From positions 1 to 23,202 of the IMG/VR virus record IMGVR_UViG_3300022871_000817: a stretch of 23,202 nt of DNA; one strand, written 5' to 3'. Position 1 is the stretch's first letter, and every line of letters begins with the position of its first letter. This DNA is from a virus. The notes below the pieces were generated by a model. It saw only the letters and a list, made by a program, of their open reading frames with translations. It was not told the DNA's origin and searched no databases. The translations under genes and the position numbers were made by a program. Positions 7,850 to 15,336 of the stretch are shown here, piece by piece.

Positions 7850-8566
7850 TTATTTCATTAATTTCTCTATCATTTTTAAATCTAGTAAACTATCTACCTG
7901 AAACATTGTCCAAAAAGGCACTTCAATAAACATTATATTACCACTAATTCTACAATTTGTTGATATTAATTGTTCTTTAGTTGTTATAAAGAAACCACCC
8001 GTCTCAATAAAATATGAACTTTTTCTATCTTGTCTTCTTCCTCTATTATTAGGGTCATAATTTAATGGTTTACAGTTATTATAAGATGATATACCATTTG
8101 ATCCAGAAGTACTACTTCTATTCCCAATATTCTCCCATAATAATATATCATCAGTATTAATTACAGTCATTGCTGAATTAAACATATGTGAATGACTTAT
8201 AAATTGATTAATACCATCATCTAATTGTTGAGATGAAATTAAAGGAGATGTAAGTTGAATAAGTACTATGATATCAAAATCAATTTGTTCAGCAAAATGC
8301 ATCATAGCTTCTTCTGTAGAAGAAGTATCAGAAGCAATCTCTGGTGGTCTATCTATTACCATTACACCCTTTGATAATGAAAAATCTTTAATGTCATGAT
8401 CTTCAGTACTTACATATGTTTCATTTATTATAGAAGAATATTTTGAAGCATTTATAGCATATTCTATTAAGGGTTTACCATAAAGATTGTATAAATTTTT
8501 GTTAGGAAGCCCTTTTGATCCACCACGAGCTGGTATTAGCGAAACTATTTTTTTTGTTTTTTTCAT
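7850..8566 (-). CDS. CMP-sialic acid synthetase-like (acylneuraminate cytidylyltransferase family)
   Basis: This family activates a nonulosonic acid (sialic, legionaminic or pseudaminic type) with CTP to give the CMP-sugar used by glycosyltransferases. The 238-residue length is typical. Motifs: IPARGGSKGLPNKN (about 11-24, nucleotide-binding loop), KPLIEYAI, VSTEDHDI, RPPEIASDTSSTEEAM, VLIQLTSPL (about 104-112), NRGRRQD and ETGGFFITT. All the usual blocks seem intact. The sugar preference cannot be read. No sialic acid synthase is in the window, so the sugar must come from the host or from genes elsewhere. It starts 2 nt after the stop of the MORN-like gene, with AGAGG upstream. Confidence 0.9.
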   Translation of the reverse strand: MKKTKKIVSLIPARGGSKGLPNKNLYNLYGKPLIEYAINASKYSSIINETYVSTEDHDIKDFSLSKGVMVIDRPPEIASDTSSTEEAMMHFAEQIDFDIIVLIQLTSPLISSQQLDDGINQFISHSHMFNSAMTVINTDDILLWENIGNRSSTSGSNGISSYNNCKPLNYDPNNRGRRQDRKSSYFIETGGFFITTKEQLISTNCRISGNIMFIEVPFWTMFQVDSLLDLKMIEKLMK

Positions 8567-8883
8567 ATTAACCTCTCACGATATTTATTACTCATTATTA
8601 TTGATTCTTTATCGGTAGCTAACCAATCTTTTTTACCCATACACCACCATTCCTTTTCACCATCATCATATTCTCTTGCTGGTCCATCAACACGATGCAA
8701 CATACCCATACAAAACCATTCTTTAGTCCCATCTGCCCATTCTATTGCTGGTCCATCTATACGATGTAACTTATCATTAATGTACCATTTTTTAGTACCA
8801 TCAGACCATATACTAGCAGGACCATCTATACTATGTAACTGCCCTTTATTGTTATGATATTCTTTTAATATTATTTTTTCCAT
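8563..8883 (-). CDS. MORN-like repeat protein
   Basis: This 106-residue protein is built from three 23-residue repeats of the pattern 'G-x-LHR-x-DGPA-x-E-x-x-DG-x-KEW-x-x-x' (about residues 14-82), for example KLHRIDGPAIEWADGTKEWF. Such LHRxDGPA repeats form short beta-hairpins and are scattered through phages and other large viruses; their role is unknown. I chose the ATG at 8883, not a TTG at 8892, for its standard codon. The start lies inside the end of the upstream methyltransferase gene. The protein probably acts by binding rather than catalysis. Confidence 0.75.
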   Translation of the reverse strand: MEKIILKEYHNNKGQLHSIDGPASIWSDGTKKWYINDKLHRIDGPAIEWADGTKEWFCMGMLHRVDGPAREYDDGEKEWWCMGKKDWLATDKESIIMSNKYRERLI

Positions 8884-9383
8884 ACCCACCAATCTGAATG
8901 ATTATTAATAGAATCTAAACAAAAATCAGTCTCAACATTTTCTTTACCAAATTTTTCATTAACAGCTTTATCAACATCTTTCGTCTTACCTCTACCATAA
9001 TCATGTCCACATATAAGACCACCCATTTTAACTTTAGAATAATAATTGTTAATATCTTCTTTTACTCCCTCATATCTATGATCACCATCTATATAAACAA
9101 AATCAAGTTCATTATCTTTTATATATTCACACGCTTTTATTGAATCGACATGTAAAAAAATAATTTTATCTTCAAATTTTTTCAACCTTTTTATTGACAT
9201 ATTCTTATCAGACCCATTATGTGACCATATATCTATTAAATACAATTTTTTTATATCTAATTTTTCTAGCATATCAAATGAATTTTTTCCTTGTAAAACA
9301 CCTACTTCAGCTCCAATTAAATCTTTTTTATCTATAAAGTTTTGTAATGAAGGTCTATTTAAATATATTTTTTGTGTTTTCAT
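8871..9383 (-). CDS. Class I methyltransferase, Methyltransf_24 type
   Basis: This 170-residue enzyme has GAEVGVLQGKNSF as motif I (about 24-36), LYLIDIWS as strand 2, LDFVYIDGDHRYEGVKEDI (about 93-111) and GGLICGHDYG, the signature of the small methyltransferases often found with glycosyltransferases. I chose the ATG at 9383 because it overlaps the stop of the small upstream gene (ATGA); a GTG at 9392 is the alternative. Its acceptor is unknown. Its 3' end overlaps the MORN-like gene. Confidence 0.85.
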   Translation of the reverse strand: MKTQKIYLNRPSLQNFIDKKDLIGAEVGVLQGKNSFDMLEKLDIKKLYLIDIWSHNGSDKNMSIKRLKKFEDKIIFLHVDSIKACEYIKDNELDFVYIDGDHRYEGVKEDINNYYSKVKMGGLICGHDYGRGKTKDVDKAVNEKFGKENVETDFCLDSINNHSDWWVWKK

Positions 9384-9526
9384 ATCGCCCACATCTCTTT
9401 AGGTATTAACATTGATTTGAATTTTTGATAATTATCAAAAATTTCTTTATCAATCATCATTGCCATTTTTGCTGCCATTTTATTAAAAATTTCATCTTCA
9501 ATTGCTTTAATTGCTTCTATTTTCAT
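9380..9526 (-). CDS. Small helical protein of 48 residues
   Basis: This short gene is supported by its signals. AGAGGAAATGT lies just before the ATG at 9526. The TGA overlaps the methyltransferase ATG (ATGA). Its 5' end overlaps the stop region of the upstream glycosyltransferase. The product is an amphipathic Met- and Lys-rich helix (MKIEAIKAIEDEIFNKMAAK) with a tail ending in PKEMWAI. I do not recognise it. It may serve mainly to couple translation through the block. Confidence 0.55.
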   Translation of the reverse strand: MKIEAIKAIEDEIFNKMAAKMAMMIDKEIFDNYQKFKSMLIPKEMWAI

Positions 9527-10193
9527 ACATTTCCTCTAATTTCTTTTTATATTTTTTAATTCGTTCTTTTTTAATACCATATTCAGTCTTATGTGCTGAC
9601 CATATCATAGAATCATCTTTTTCTAAATGGTCTAAATATTGTCTGCTTACATCAAGCCATTTTAGACCTTTTGCTATATACAATTCACAATATCTTGCTA
9701 ATGATGGTTGATCTTTATTAAAATAATATACTTGATCATCAAGAAGATATTTAGACCATTTTCTTAATAAATTCATACTCATGGCTGTAGGTCTTACTGC
9801 TAAAAATCCACCAGCTATTTTATTCTTATTAATTCTAATACCGGCCATATCAAAGTCTTTCATTTGACTTTTCAAAACATCTATAGGATTTATTAACATC
9901 ATATCTGTATCAATCATAATATGTAAATCATCAGGAAAAAGTTTAATTGTTTCCATAAGATATTTTGCTTTATTTTCTATAATTTGCCATGCCATCTGAA
10001 CATTTATTATATCTTTTATATCATGCTCTATAACAAATGTATTACTATATTCTATTAATTTTTTGCTTTCCTCAAATTTTATATTAATATAATGAGCAGC
10101 AATAATAGCTGTAGGCTCTATTATATTAATGGATTTTATAAGAACATTTGCCCACTCCATATAATCTTTATTAAAATAAATTGTAAATGTCAT
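9507..10193 (-). CDS. GT-A fold glycosyltransferase (GT8-like)
   Basis: This 228-residue protein has a metal-binding DxD in HIMIDTDMMLINPID (about 91-105), preceded by a helix that packs on the nucleotide site and followed by FDMAGIRINKNKIAGGFLAVRP. That block is typical of GT8-like transferases that retain the anomeric configuration. The DQPSLARY segment and the final IWSAHKTEYG carry the acceptor-side and second metal-binding histidines in such families (His here in SAH). Donor and acceptor are unknown. The ATG overlaps the stop of the GT4 gene (ATGA). Confidence 0.75.
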   Translation of the reverse strand: MTFTIYFNKDYMEWANVLIKSINIIEPTAIIAAHYINIKFEESKKLIEYSNTFVIEHDIKDIINVQMAWQIIENKAKYLMETIKLFPDDLHIMIDTDMMLINPIDVLKSQMKDFDMAGIRINKNKIAGGFLAVRPTAMSMNLLRKWSKYLLDDQVYYFNKDQPSLARYCELYIAKGLKWLDVSRQYLDHLEKDDSMIWSAHKTEYGIKKERIKKYKKKLEEMYENRSN

Positions 10194-11113
10194 AATAAAT
10201 CCTTCATAAAATTAGTATATTGTGTAGCCATATACTTTATTGTTAATTGTTTAGGTATAATAACTCTTGGTCTATCTTTATAAACATCCGTTATAGCATT
10301 TAATATTAATTGTGATGTAGTATCGGATATTACATTATATTCATCTCTATAAGGATAACACGGCTGTATATTTTGCTCTTCACCACTACATGATATACAC
10401 CCCTTTGTAATATTAACCATTTCTGTAGCCCCGCCACATGCATTAGTCGTTATAACAGGTACACCAGCTCCTATAGCTTCAACTACTGTATTAGGACATG
10501 AATCTTTTTTTGATAAATGAATTGATAAATCACCAATTCTCCAAACGGGTTTCATTTCATTTTCATTAAGATGACCATAATATATAATACTAGGATGGTC
10601 ATATTTTTTATTTTGTATTGTATCACCTAATATATGAAGTCTGGCATCTTTATGTAATTTATGAAATATTATAAATAAATCAATAATTTCTTTAAGTCTT
10701 TTATGTCGCCTCCATTTAGATGATACAATAATATTAAAGTTATTTGTATCAATATGCTTACCGCACCACATGTTATCTACACCATTATAAATAACAGATG
10801 TTTTTGCATTAAAATTTCTGGGTGATAAATACTTTTCACACATTTTTTTAGAAAAATTGCTCTGATATATTACACCATTAGCAATATAATGTGATTTTGA
10901 TATCAATAAATTTCTTTTATTATAATCAGTATCATTATCATAATATATACCATCAAGACGTAATACTTTAGGTACATTAGACTGTTGAATAAATTTAATA
11001 AAAGATAAATGAATATCACCTTTGATAGTTATTTGATGGCCATCAGATTTCCAATAAGGTAACATTCTTTTTATTACCACATGCTCTTTACCATGATCTA
11101 TAGATATATTCAC
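10190..11113 (-). CDS. GT4-family glycosyltransferase
   Basis: This 307-residue GT-B enzyme is shorter than usual (350-400), mostly through a reduced N-terminal domain. The N-terminal domain ends in TSVIYNGVDNMW (about 103-114). The C-terminal nucleotide-sugar domain has IIVSSKWRRHKRLKEIIDLF, LHILGD, and SIHLSKKDSCPNTVVEAIGAG then VPVITTNACGG (about 205-238), the E-x7-E type loop of GT4 (PNTVVEAIGAGVPV). The start codon is GTG at 11113, overlapping the end of the broken nuclease relic (GTGA). The next ATG lies further in. A retaining transferase acting on a nucleotide-activated sugar is likely; the sugar cannot be told. Confidence 0.85.
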   Translation of the reverse strand: MNISIDHGKEHVVIKRMLPYWKSDGHQITIKGDIHLSFIKFIQQSNVPKVLRLDGIYYDNDTDYNKRNLLISKSHYIANGVIYQSNFSKKMCEKYLSPRNFNAKTSVIYNGVDNMWCGKHIDTNNFNIIVSSKWRRHKRLKEIIDLFIIFHKLHKDARLHILGDTIQNKKYDHPSIIYYGHLNENEMKPVWRIGDLSIHLSKKDSCPNTVVEAIGAGVPVITTNACGGATEMVNITKGCISCSGEEQNIQPCYPYRDEYNVISDTTSQLILNAITDVYKDRPRVIIPKQLTIKYMATQYTNFMKDLL

Positions 11114-11341
11114 TTAATAAATTCCTTAATATTATTAATACATTTATTTTTAACATCTAACCAGTCTTGCTCTTCTATTACTAATAAATCTATTCCTTTA
11201 TTTAAGCATTGTAAAATTTTCTGTTGATCTTTATATTTACTATATTTTGAACTATGCCACCACACCATTATATTCAATTGCTTTATTAAGACTTGGCATC
11301 CAAAGATCTAATTCTAAATTCCATCCTGTTTTTGGATTCAT
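11110..11341 (-). pseudogene. Frameshifted relic of a phage-type (Vsr-like) endonuclease
   Basis: Two short frames join into one recognisable sequence. The first starts at ATG 11341 (overlapping the upstream stop, TAATG) and reads TGWNLELDLWMPSLNKAIEYNG before a stop. The second, shifted frame reads WWHSSKYSKYKDQQKILQCL, then NKGIDLLVIEEQDWLDVKNK, to a TGA at 11110. Together they match the pattern 'ELDIYIPxLxxAIEYNGxYWHS...C...GIxLIxIxExxW' of free-standing phage nucleases related to homing endonucleases. Restoring 2 nt in the TGGTGTGGTGG tract re-joins them. The usual N-terminal domain is missing, so it is truncated as well as frameshifted. Confidence 0.7.
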
Positions 11342-12834
11342 TATTTTTTTCTTTTTAATATTTTATATCGTACTTTATTTTTAATTAGCTTTTTACATTT
11401 TGATTGCTCTTCTGGCAATATTTTAGATAAATTATTTGGATTTTCACTGTTATAAATATACAACACATCTTTTATAAATCTTATTTTATTAGATGGGGTC
11501 ATTTCTAAAATTGGGTACATCAAACATCTATCATAACTATATTTAATGAATTTTTTATCATCATCTTTAAAATCCCTTTGATCAATATTCATATATAAAA
11601 AAGCTTTAAATGTTTGCAAATGTGTATAAATCCATTTAGATTTTCTAAATGATCTATTAATTATTTTAACAGCTTGTTTTGGATTTTTTGGTAAAAATTT
11701 AGGATTGTTTAATCTACTATATTTTAAACTACCATAAGTTACCCAGCATTTTTTCTTTTCATATATATCATTAAGTTTACTTAGTACTGTGTTATCAGCA
11801 AGCCAATCATCAAGATCTAAAACAACTATTATACTTTCATCATCAATAATATTAGGTAATAAATAATCAATAGAATTTGCTAACCATTTTCTATTTTTTG
11901 CTGATTTATATGATATAACTTTATCATCTTTATATGTCATTATTTTTTCATAAGTGTCATCAGTACTGTGATCATCTACAATAATATGTGTATAATTTTT
12001 ATAAGTTTGATTTTGCACACTTTCAATATTTTTAATAGCATAATCTTTACAATTATATCCAGAACTAAAAATAATAAAATGATTACCTTTTACCTTTTCT
12101 TCATCTTTATATTTCAATATATCATATTTTTTTCTATTTTGATACCAACTACAATATTTTATTTGATCATTTCTATTAACAGTTTTATCATTTAACTCAT
12201 GAATATTATATACATATGAAATATCTTTAATTTGACGAATTTTAACCGCTGGCGTCATTTGTAATATAGGATAACCTATAGCATAATCATAACTTGTTGT
12301 TGGATATTCTTTGTCAGGTCCTAAAAGATCTTTTTTATCAATATTATCCCATATAAACGATTTAAATGTTCTTAATGCCCAAAATTTCCATCTATACGTT
12401 TCAAATTTCTTTTTTGTTAATTCTTCAGAATTATAACCATTAAAATTGTTTTTTCGTACTTCACCTGTACTTCTAACTAATGTACCATAAGTTACCCAGC
12501 ATTTTTTCTTTTCATATATATCATTAAGCCCCGTAAAAACTTTTTTATGCACAAGCCAATCATCAAGATCTATTATTGTAATAACATCATATGCGCTGTC
12601 AGTCTTAATATACTTTATAGCATTATATACCCAGCCTTTGTTATCTTTATTGTGATGTACTATAGTCTTATCATCTTTATATTTCATTATTTCATCAAAA
12701 GTACCATCAGTACTGGCATCATCTACTATAATATGAATATAATTTTGATAAGTCTGTTTTTGTACACTTAACATATGTTTTTTTATATAATCTTTACAAT
12801 TATATCCTGAACTAAAAATAACCAATTTTTGCAT
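11341..12834 (-). CDS. Double-domain GT2 glycosyltransferase
   Basis: This 497-residue protein is made of two GT2 (GT-A) modules in tandem. Module 1 (about 1-245) has FSSGYNCKDYIKKHMLSVQ, HIIVDDASTDGT and the DxD site DLDD at 89-92. Module 2 (about 252-497) repeats FSSGYNCKDY, HIIVDDHSTDDT and DLDD at 340-343. Each module ends with the same LRTFKSF/LQTFKAF and 'YPILxMTP...IRxIKDxxYxYN' blocks. Both catalytic sites look intact. A third homologous module is the next gene upstream, so three copies arose by duplication. Two-module GT2 proteins often alternate two linkages in one polymer, which is possible here. Confidence 0.85.
   Translation of the reverse strand: MQKLVIFSSGYNCKDYIKKHMLSVQKQTYQNYIHIIVDDASTDGTFDEIMKYKDDKTIVHHNKDNKGWVYNAIKYIKTDSAYDVITIIDLDDWLVHKKVFTGLNDIYEKKKCWVTYGTLVRSTGEVRKNNFNGYNSEELTKKKFETYRWKFWALRTFKSFIWDNIDKKDLLGPDKEYPTTSYDYAIGYPILQMTPAVKIRQIKDISYVYNIHELNDKTVNRNDQIKYCSWYQNRKKYDILKYKDEEKVKGNHFIIFSSGYNCKDYAIKNIESVQNQTYKNYTHIIVDDHSTDDTYEKIMTYKDDKVISYKSAKNRKWLANSIDYLLPNIIDDESIIVVLDLDDWLADNTVLSKLNDIYEKKKCWVTYGSLKYSRLNNPKFLPKNPKQAVKIINRSFRKSKWIYTHLQTFKAFLYMNIDQRDFKDDDKKFIKYSYDRCLMYPILEMTPSNKIRFIKDVLYIYNSENPNNLSKILPEEQSKCKKLIKNKVRYKILKRKK
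11731..11775 (-). repeat. 45-nt perfect direct repeat, copy 1 (GT2 module 2)
   Basis: It is identical over 45 nt to 12484-12528. It encodes LNDIYEKKKCWVTYG in module 2 of the double GT2 protein (residues 354-368). The surrounding modules have diverged much more than this block. Confidence 0.95.
12484..12528 (-). repeat. 45-nt perfect direct repeat, copy 2 (GT2 module 1)
   Basis: This is the partner of 11731-11775, 753 nt (251 codons) away, so the repeat keeps reading frame. It encodes residues 103-117 of module 1. Confidence 0.95.
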
Positions 12835-12836
12835 AA

Positions 12837-13607
12837 TTAACCTCTTATTAACGATTTATATTTATTTTTTGAACGTATGATGTCTCTGTTTATCTCCTGT
12901 TCTTTTCTATTAATTTTTTCAACCTGTAATGGATTAGAATTATTATATACATATAATGCATTAGGAATAAAACTTATATGATCTGGACTTGACATTTCAA
13001 GCATTGGTATTAAAATTGCTTGATCATAACATGACTTAAAATATTCTCCTTTATTATCTTTTAAATCATTGATATTATTATCAAAAAGAATCATTTTAGC
13101 ATTAAGTTCATTCCATAAAAAAGCTTTAAATGTTCTAAGATGCGTAAATGACCATACAGATTGTCTAAATAATTTATTTTTGATAATATCATCTGTATAT
13201 ACTGGTATCCATGTAGATAGTCTTAATGACATAGTATCAATAAACCTACTATAAGTCATCCAACAATCTGTTTTATTATAACAATTATTAACGATTTCTA
13301 AAACTTTTTTATGTGGTAACCAATCATCAAGATCAACAATAACAATAATATCTTCTTCATTAATTATATGATCATCTAAATATTTTAAAGCATTTCTTAT
13401 CCATTTGATATTGTTATCATTTCTATATATTATAGTATTATCATCTATATATTTACAACCCTTTTCAAAAGTACCATCAGTACTAGCATCATCTATTATT
13501 ATATGTGTATAATTTTTGTAAGTCTGATTCTGTATACTTTTTATATGTTTTTCTATATAATCAAAGCAGTTATAGCCAGCACTAAAAATAATAAATTTGT
13601 TATTCAT
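12837..13607 (-). CDS. GT2 glycosyltransferase, third homologous module
   Basis: This 256-residue protein has one GT2 domain, closely related to both modules of the next gene: FIIFSAGYNCFDYIEKHIKS, HIIIDDASTDGTF, VDLDDWLPHKK (DxD) and LRTFKAFLW. It ends in 'LIPMLEMSSPDHISFIPNALYVYN', matching the same end block. I chose the ATG at 13607 over the one at 13643 because the homologous proteins begin just before the FSSGYN strand. The upstream gene then overlaps by 8 nt. The gap to the double-module gene is 2 nt. The tandem arrangement suggests stepwise assembly of one glycan. Confidence 0.85.
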   Translation of the reverse strand: MNNKFIIFSAGYNCFDYIEKHIKSIQNQTYKNYTHIIIDDASTDGTFEKGCKYIDDNTIIYRNDNNIKWIRNALKYLDDHIINEEDIIVIVDLDDWLPHKKVLEIVNNCYNKTDCWMTYSRFIDTMSLRLSTWIPVYTDDIIKNKLFRQSVWSFTHLRTFKAFLWNELNAKMILFDNNINDLKDNKGEYFKSCYDQAILIPMLEMSSPDHISFIPNALYVYNNSNPLQVEKINRKEQEINRDIIRSKNKYKSLIRG

Positions 13608-14268
13608 CTTCCATCCATGTATTCCAAATTTTTCTTCGTTCATCAGGTATTATTATTTTTGATGTTTTTAGTGGAATTATTGCTCCAGCATGAGTTCTTA
13701 TATTATGTTGTGATTGTGTTGTTCCAGCACGAGTTCTTATATTAGGCTGTGGTGTAACTTGTCTAATATTAGGCTGTAGTGTATTATTTTTATTTTTAAT
13801 AGCATCTAAATAAATATATTCATTTCTAATAATAGGAACAAATACCATATTACCGCCTATCATTTTAACAAGTTCTTTAATAACCATAAAAAAATCAGAA
13901 GTAGGTCTTAAATCTCTTAATGTTCTAAAATTCTTTTTATTAAAGCATATTATATCATCTTTTTGCATATTAGGTATTGTTGATTTTACAAATCCATCAT
14001 TTATAGGATCATCATGTCTTCTAGCATACACAATATCTTTATCATATTCTTTTTTAAAATTATCTATAAAACCATCATCAAGATCTTGTGATAAAGTATT
14101 AATAAGTATTATTTTATTAAATTTGGCTCCTCTTATAATACCATCTAATTTAGATATTGGATATTTTGGAATGTTCTCAATTATAAGTTGATCATCTGAA
14201 GATACCTGTTCTTTAATTGTTCTTAAAAGTCCTTCATTTTGTTTAGTTGGTACTATTATTGTAAACAT
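13600..14268 (-). CDS. Putative GT-A-like protein with a short C-terminal repeat region
   Basis: This 222-residue protein begins MFTIIVPTKQNEGLLRTIKE, the usual first strand and helix of a GT2-type domain. It then lacks a clear DDxSxD and has only an SQDLDDG motif near residue 60, so catalysis is doubtful. Later sequence (DIICFNKKNFRTLRDLRPTS) resembles the acceptor side of small phage transferases. Residues about 163-195 contain an imperfect repeat (QPNIR-x, QPNIRTRAG, QHNIRTHAG). The remaining tail is IPDERRKIWNTWMEDE. It starts directly after the zinc-ribbon gene stop (TAAATG), with AAGGA upstream. Confidence 0.5.
   Translation of the reverse strand: MFTIIVPTKQNEGLLRTIKEQVSSDDQLIIENIPKYPISKLDGIIRGAKFNKIILINTLSQDLDDGFIDNFKKEYDKDIVYARRHDDPINDGFVKSTIPNMQKDDIICFNKKNFRTLRDLRPTSDFFMVIKELVKMIGGNMVFVPIIRNEYIYLDAIKNKNNTLQPNIRQVTPQPNIRTRAGTTQSQHNIRTHAGAIIPLKTSKIIIPDERRKIWNTWMEDE
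13684..13776 (-). repeat. Imperfect in-frame repeat encoding (Q)PNIR-x-x-AG units
   Basis: Units of 27 nt at 13684-13710 and 13723-13749 differ at three positions and are spaced 39 nt (13 codons) apart. A shorter third copy ends near 13776. The spacing keeps the frame, giving a variable linker in the C-terminal part of the GT-like protein. Confidence 0.8.
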
Positions 14269-14517
14269 TTATTCCTTATCCTCTTTTTTTTCTATTTTTC
14301 TATTATATTGTGAAGTACTATACCCCTCAGCACCCCAGCTTGATATATCTTTCTTATTATCATATACAAGTTTAAAATTCATAGATGTTATAGGAAACAT
14401 TTTTTCCATTATAGCTTTACATTTAGGACATATATGTTCTTTATCCATTTCACTAATAAATTCAAGTTTTTCAATTACATAATCACATTTTGAACATTTA
14501 TAATCATTTAACGGCAT
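14269..14517 (-). CDS. FmdB-like zinc ribbon protein
   Basis: This 82-residue protein has a single N-terminal zinc ribbon: YKCSKCDYVIEKLEFISE (C8, C11), then HICPKCKAIMEKMFP (C33, C36). The 'CPxC...M...' layout is that of the FmdB/CxxC-CxxC regulatory-protein family. The remainder is polar with no clear domain. Such proteins are common in phages as small DNA-, RNA- or protein-binding factors; the specific role is unknown. AAAGGAT lies just before the ATG, and the gene overlaps the upstream transferase end by 14 nt. Confidence 0.75.
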   Translation of the reverse strand: MPLNDYKCSKCDYVIEKLEFISEMDKEHICPKCKAIMEKMFPITSMNFKLVYDNKKDISSWGAEGYSTSQYNRKIEKKEDKE

Positions 14518-15325
14518 AATTTATCCTTTCATAAAAATATTTAAAACTATCAACTATCATATTAACATCATTAGTAGGAACTGTAAAACAATTATTATTA
14601 AAATTATATATACCATCATTAGCATATAATCCAACATTATTACCCCATGAAAATACAGGCTTTTGTTGTAAATTGCATAAAAATGTCCAATGACTTATAG
14701 GACATATGACAGCATTAGCATTCATTATATATTTAACAATATACTTATAACCATTTTCAAAATAATCCACATTTTTTAAAATCATATTTTCATCAGATAA
14801 ATATGATTTCATGTCACCTATTACTTTAATATTAGAAAACTGTTTAATTAAATTATCATAAATATTTTTTATTACATCCTCATTTGAACTCTCATCAGGA
14901 ATAAAAACAATATAATCTTCTTCTTTAATATTAACATCTTGTGGTGTTTTAATAGGGCTAAATACTTTATTATAGATAGGGCAATGATTCTTATTTTTTG
15001 AATACTTCAAAAAATGATTTTCTATTTTATCATGTATTACCGATTGTATATATTTTTTAAATTGTTTTACTATAAGATTAAAATCTTTTGGTTTAAAGTC
15101 TTTATATATACAACCCTTTTGATTCAATTCATCTCTGGTGATATCTTTATATTCAGACCATATTTTATCATCATCAATCCAATCATAAAGAAACGCTCTA
15201 TTATCATGCGTTGATAAAAAAATATTATCACATTCTATAATCTCCGATACCCATTTAACATACGGCCTAAAAACCATTATTTCATATTCCCAGTCTCCAA
15301 TATAAGGACCTAGAGATAATACCAT
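14504..15325 (-). CDS. Putative GT-B-like transferase of the glycan block
   Basis: This 273-residue protein has an N-terminal MVLSLGPYIGDWEYEIMVF loop, resembling the 'GxxGDxxxxxP' start of GT-B enzymes such as GT9. A mid strand reads YIVFIPDES, IKVIGDMKSYL follows, and then comes AVICPISHWTFLCNLQQKPV then FSWGN, which looks like the donor-side 'xxSxxxHLAxxxxxPxxxxxG' block of GT9. The similarity is by pattern only, so it may instead be another nucleotide-sugar protein. AGGTGAAATATAA precedes the ATG. It is the first gene of the glycan block; only 11 nt separate it from the gene before. Confidence 0.5.
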   Translation of the reverse strand: MVLSLGPYIGDWEYEIMVFRPYVKWVSEIIECDNIFLSTHDNRAFLYDWIDDDKIWSEYKDITRDELNQKGCIYKDFKPKDFNLIVKQFKKYIQSVIHDKIENHFLKYSKNKNHCPIYNKVFSPIKTPQDVNIKEEDYIVFIPDESSNEDVIKNIYDNLIKQFSNIKVIGDMKSYLSDENMILKNVDYFENGYKYIVKYIMNANAVICPISHWTFLCNLQQKPVFSWGNNVGLYANDGIYNFNNNCFTVPTNDVNMIVDSFKYFYERINYAVK

Positions 15326-15336
15326 TTATATTTCAC

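Noticed and set aside
11110-11341. Programmed ribosomal frameshift in the nuclease relic
   Set aside because: A +1 shift would leave EYNG-W-WHS, one residue short of the family pattern; no slippery sequence or pause structure is evident and the N-terminal domain is absent, so decay is simpler.
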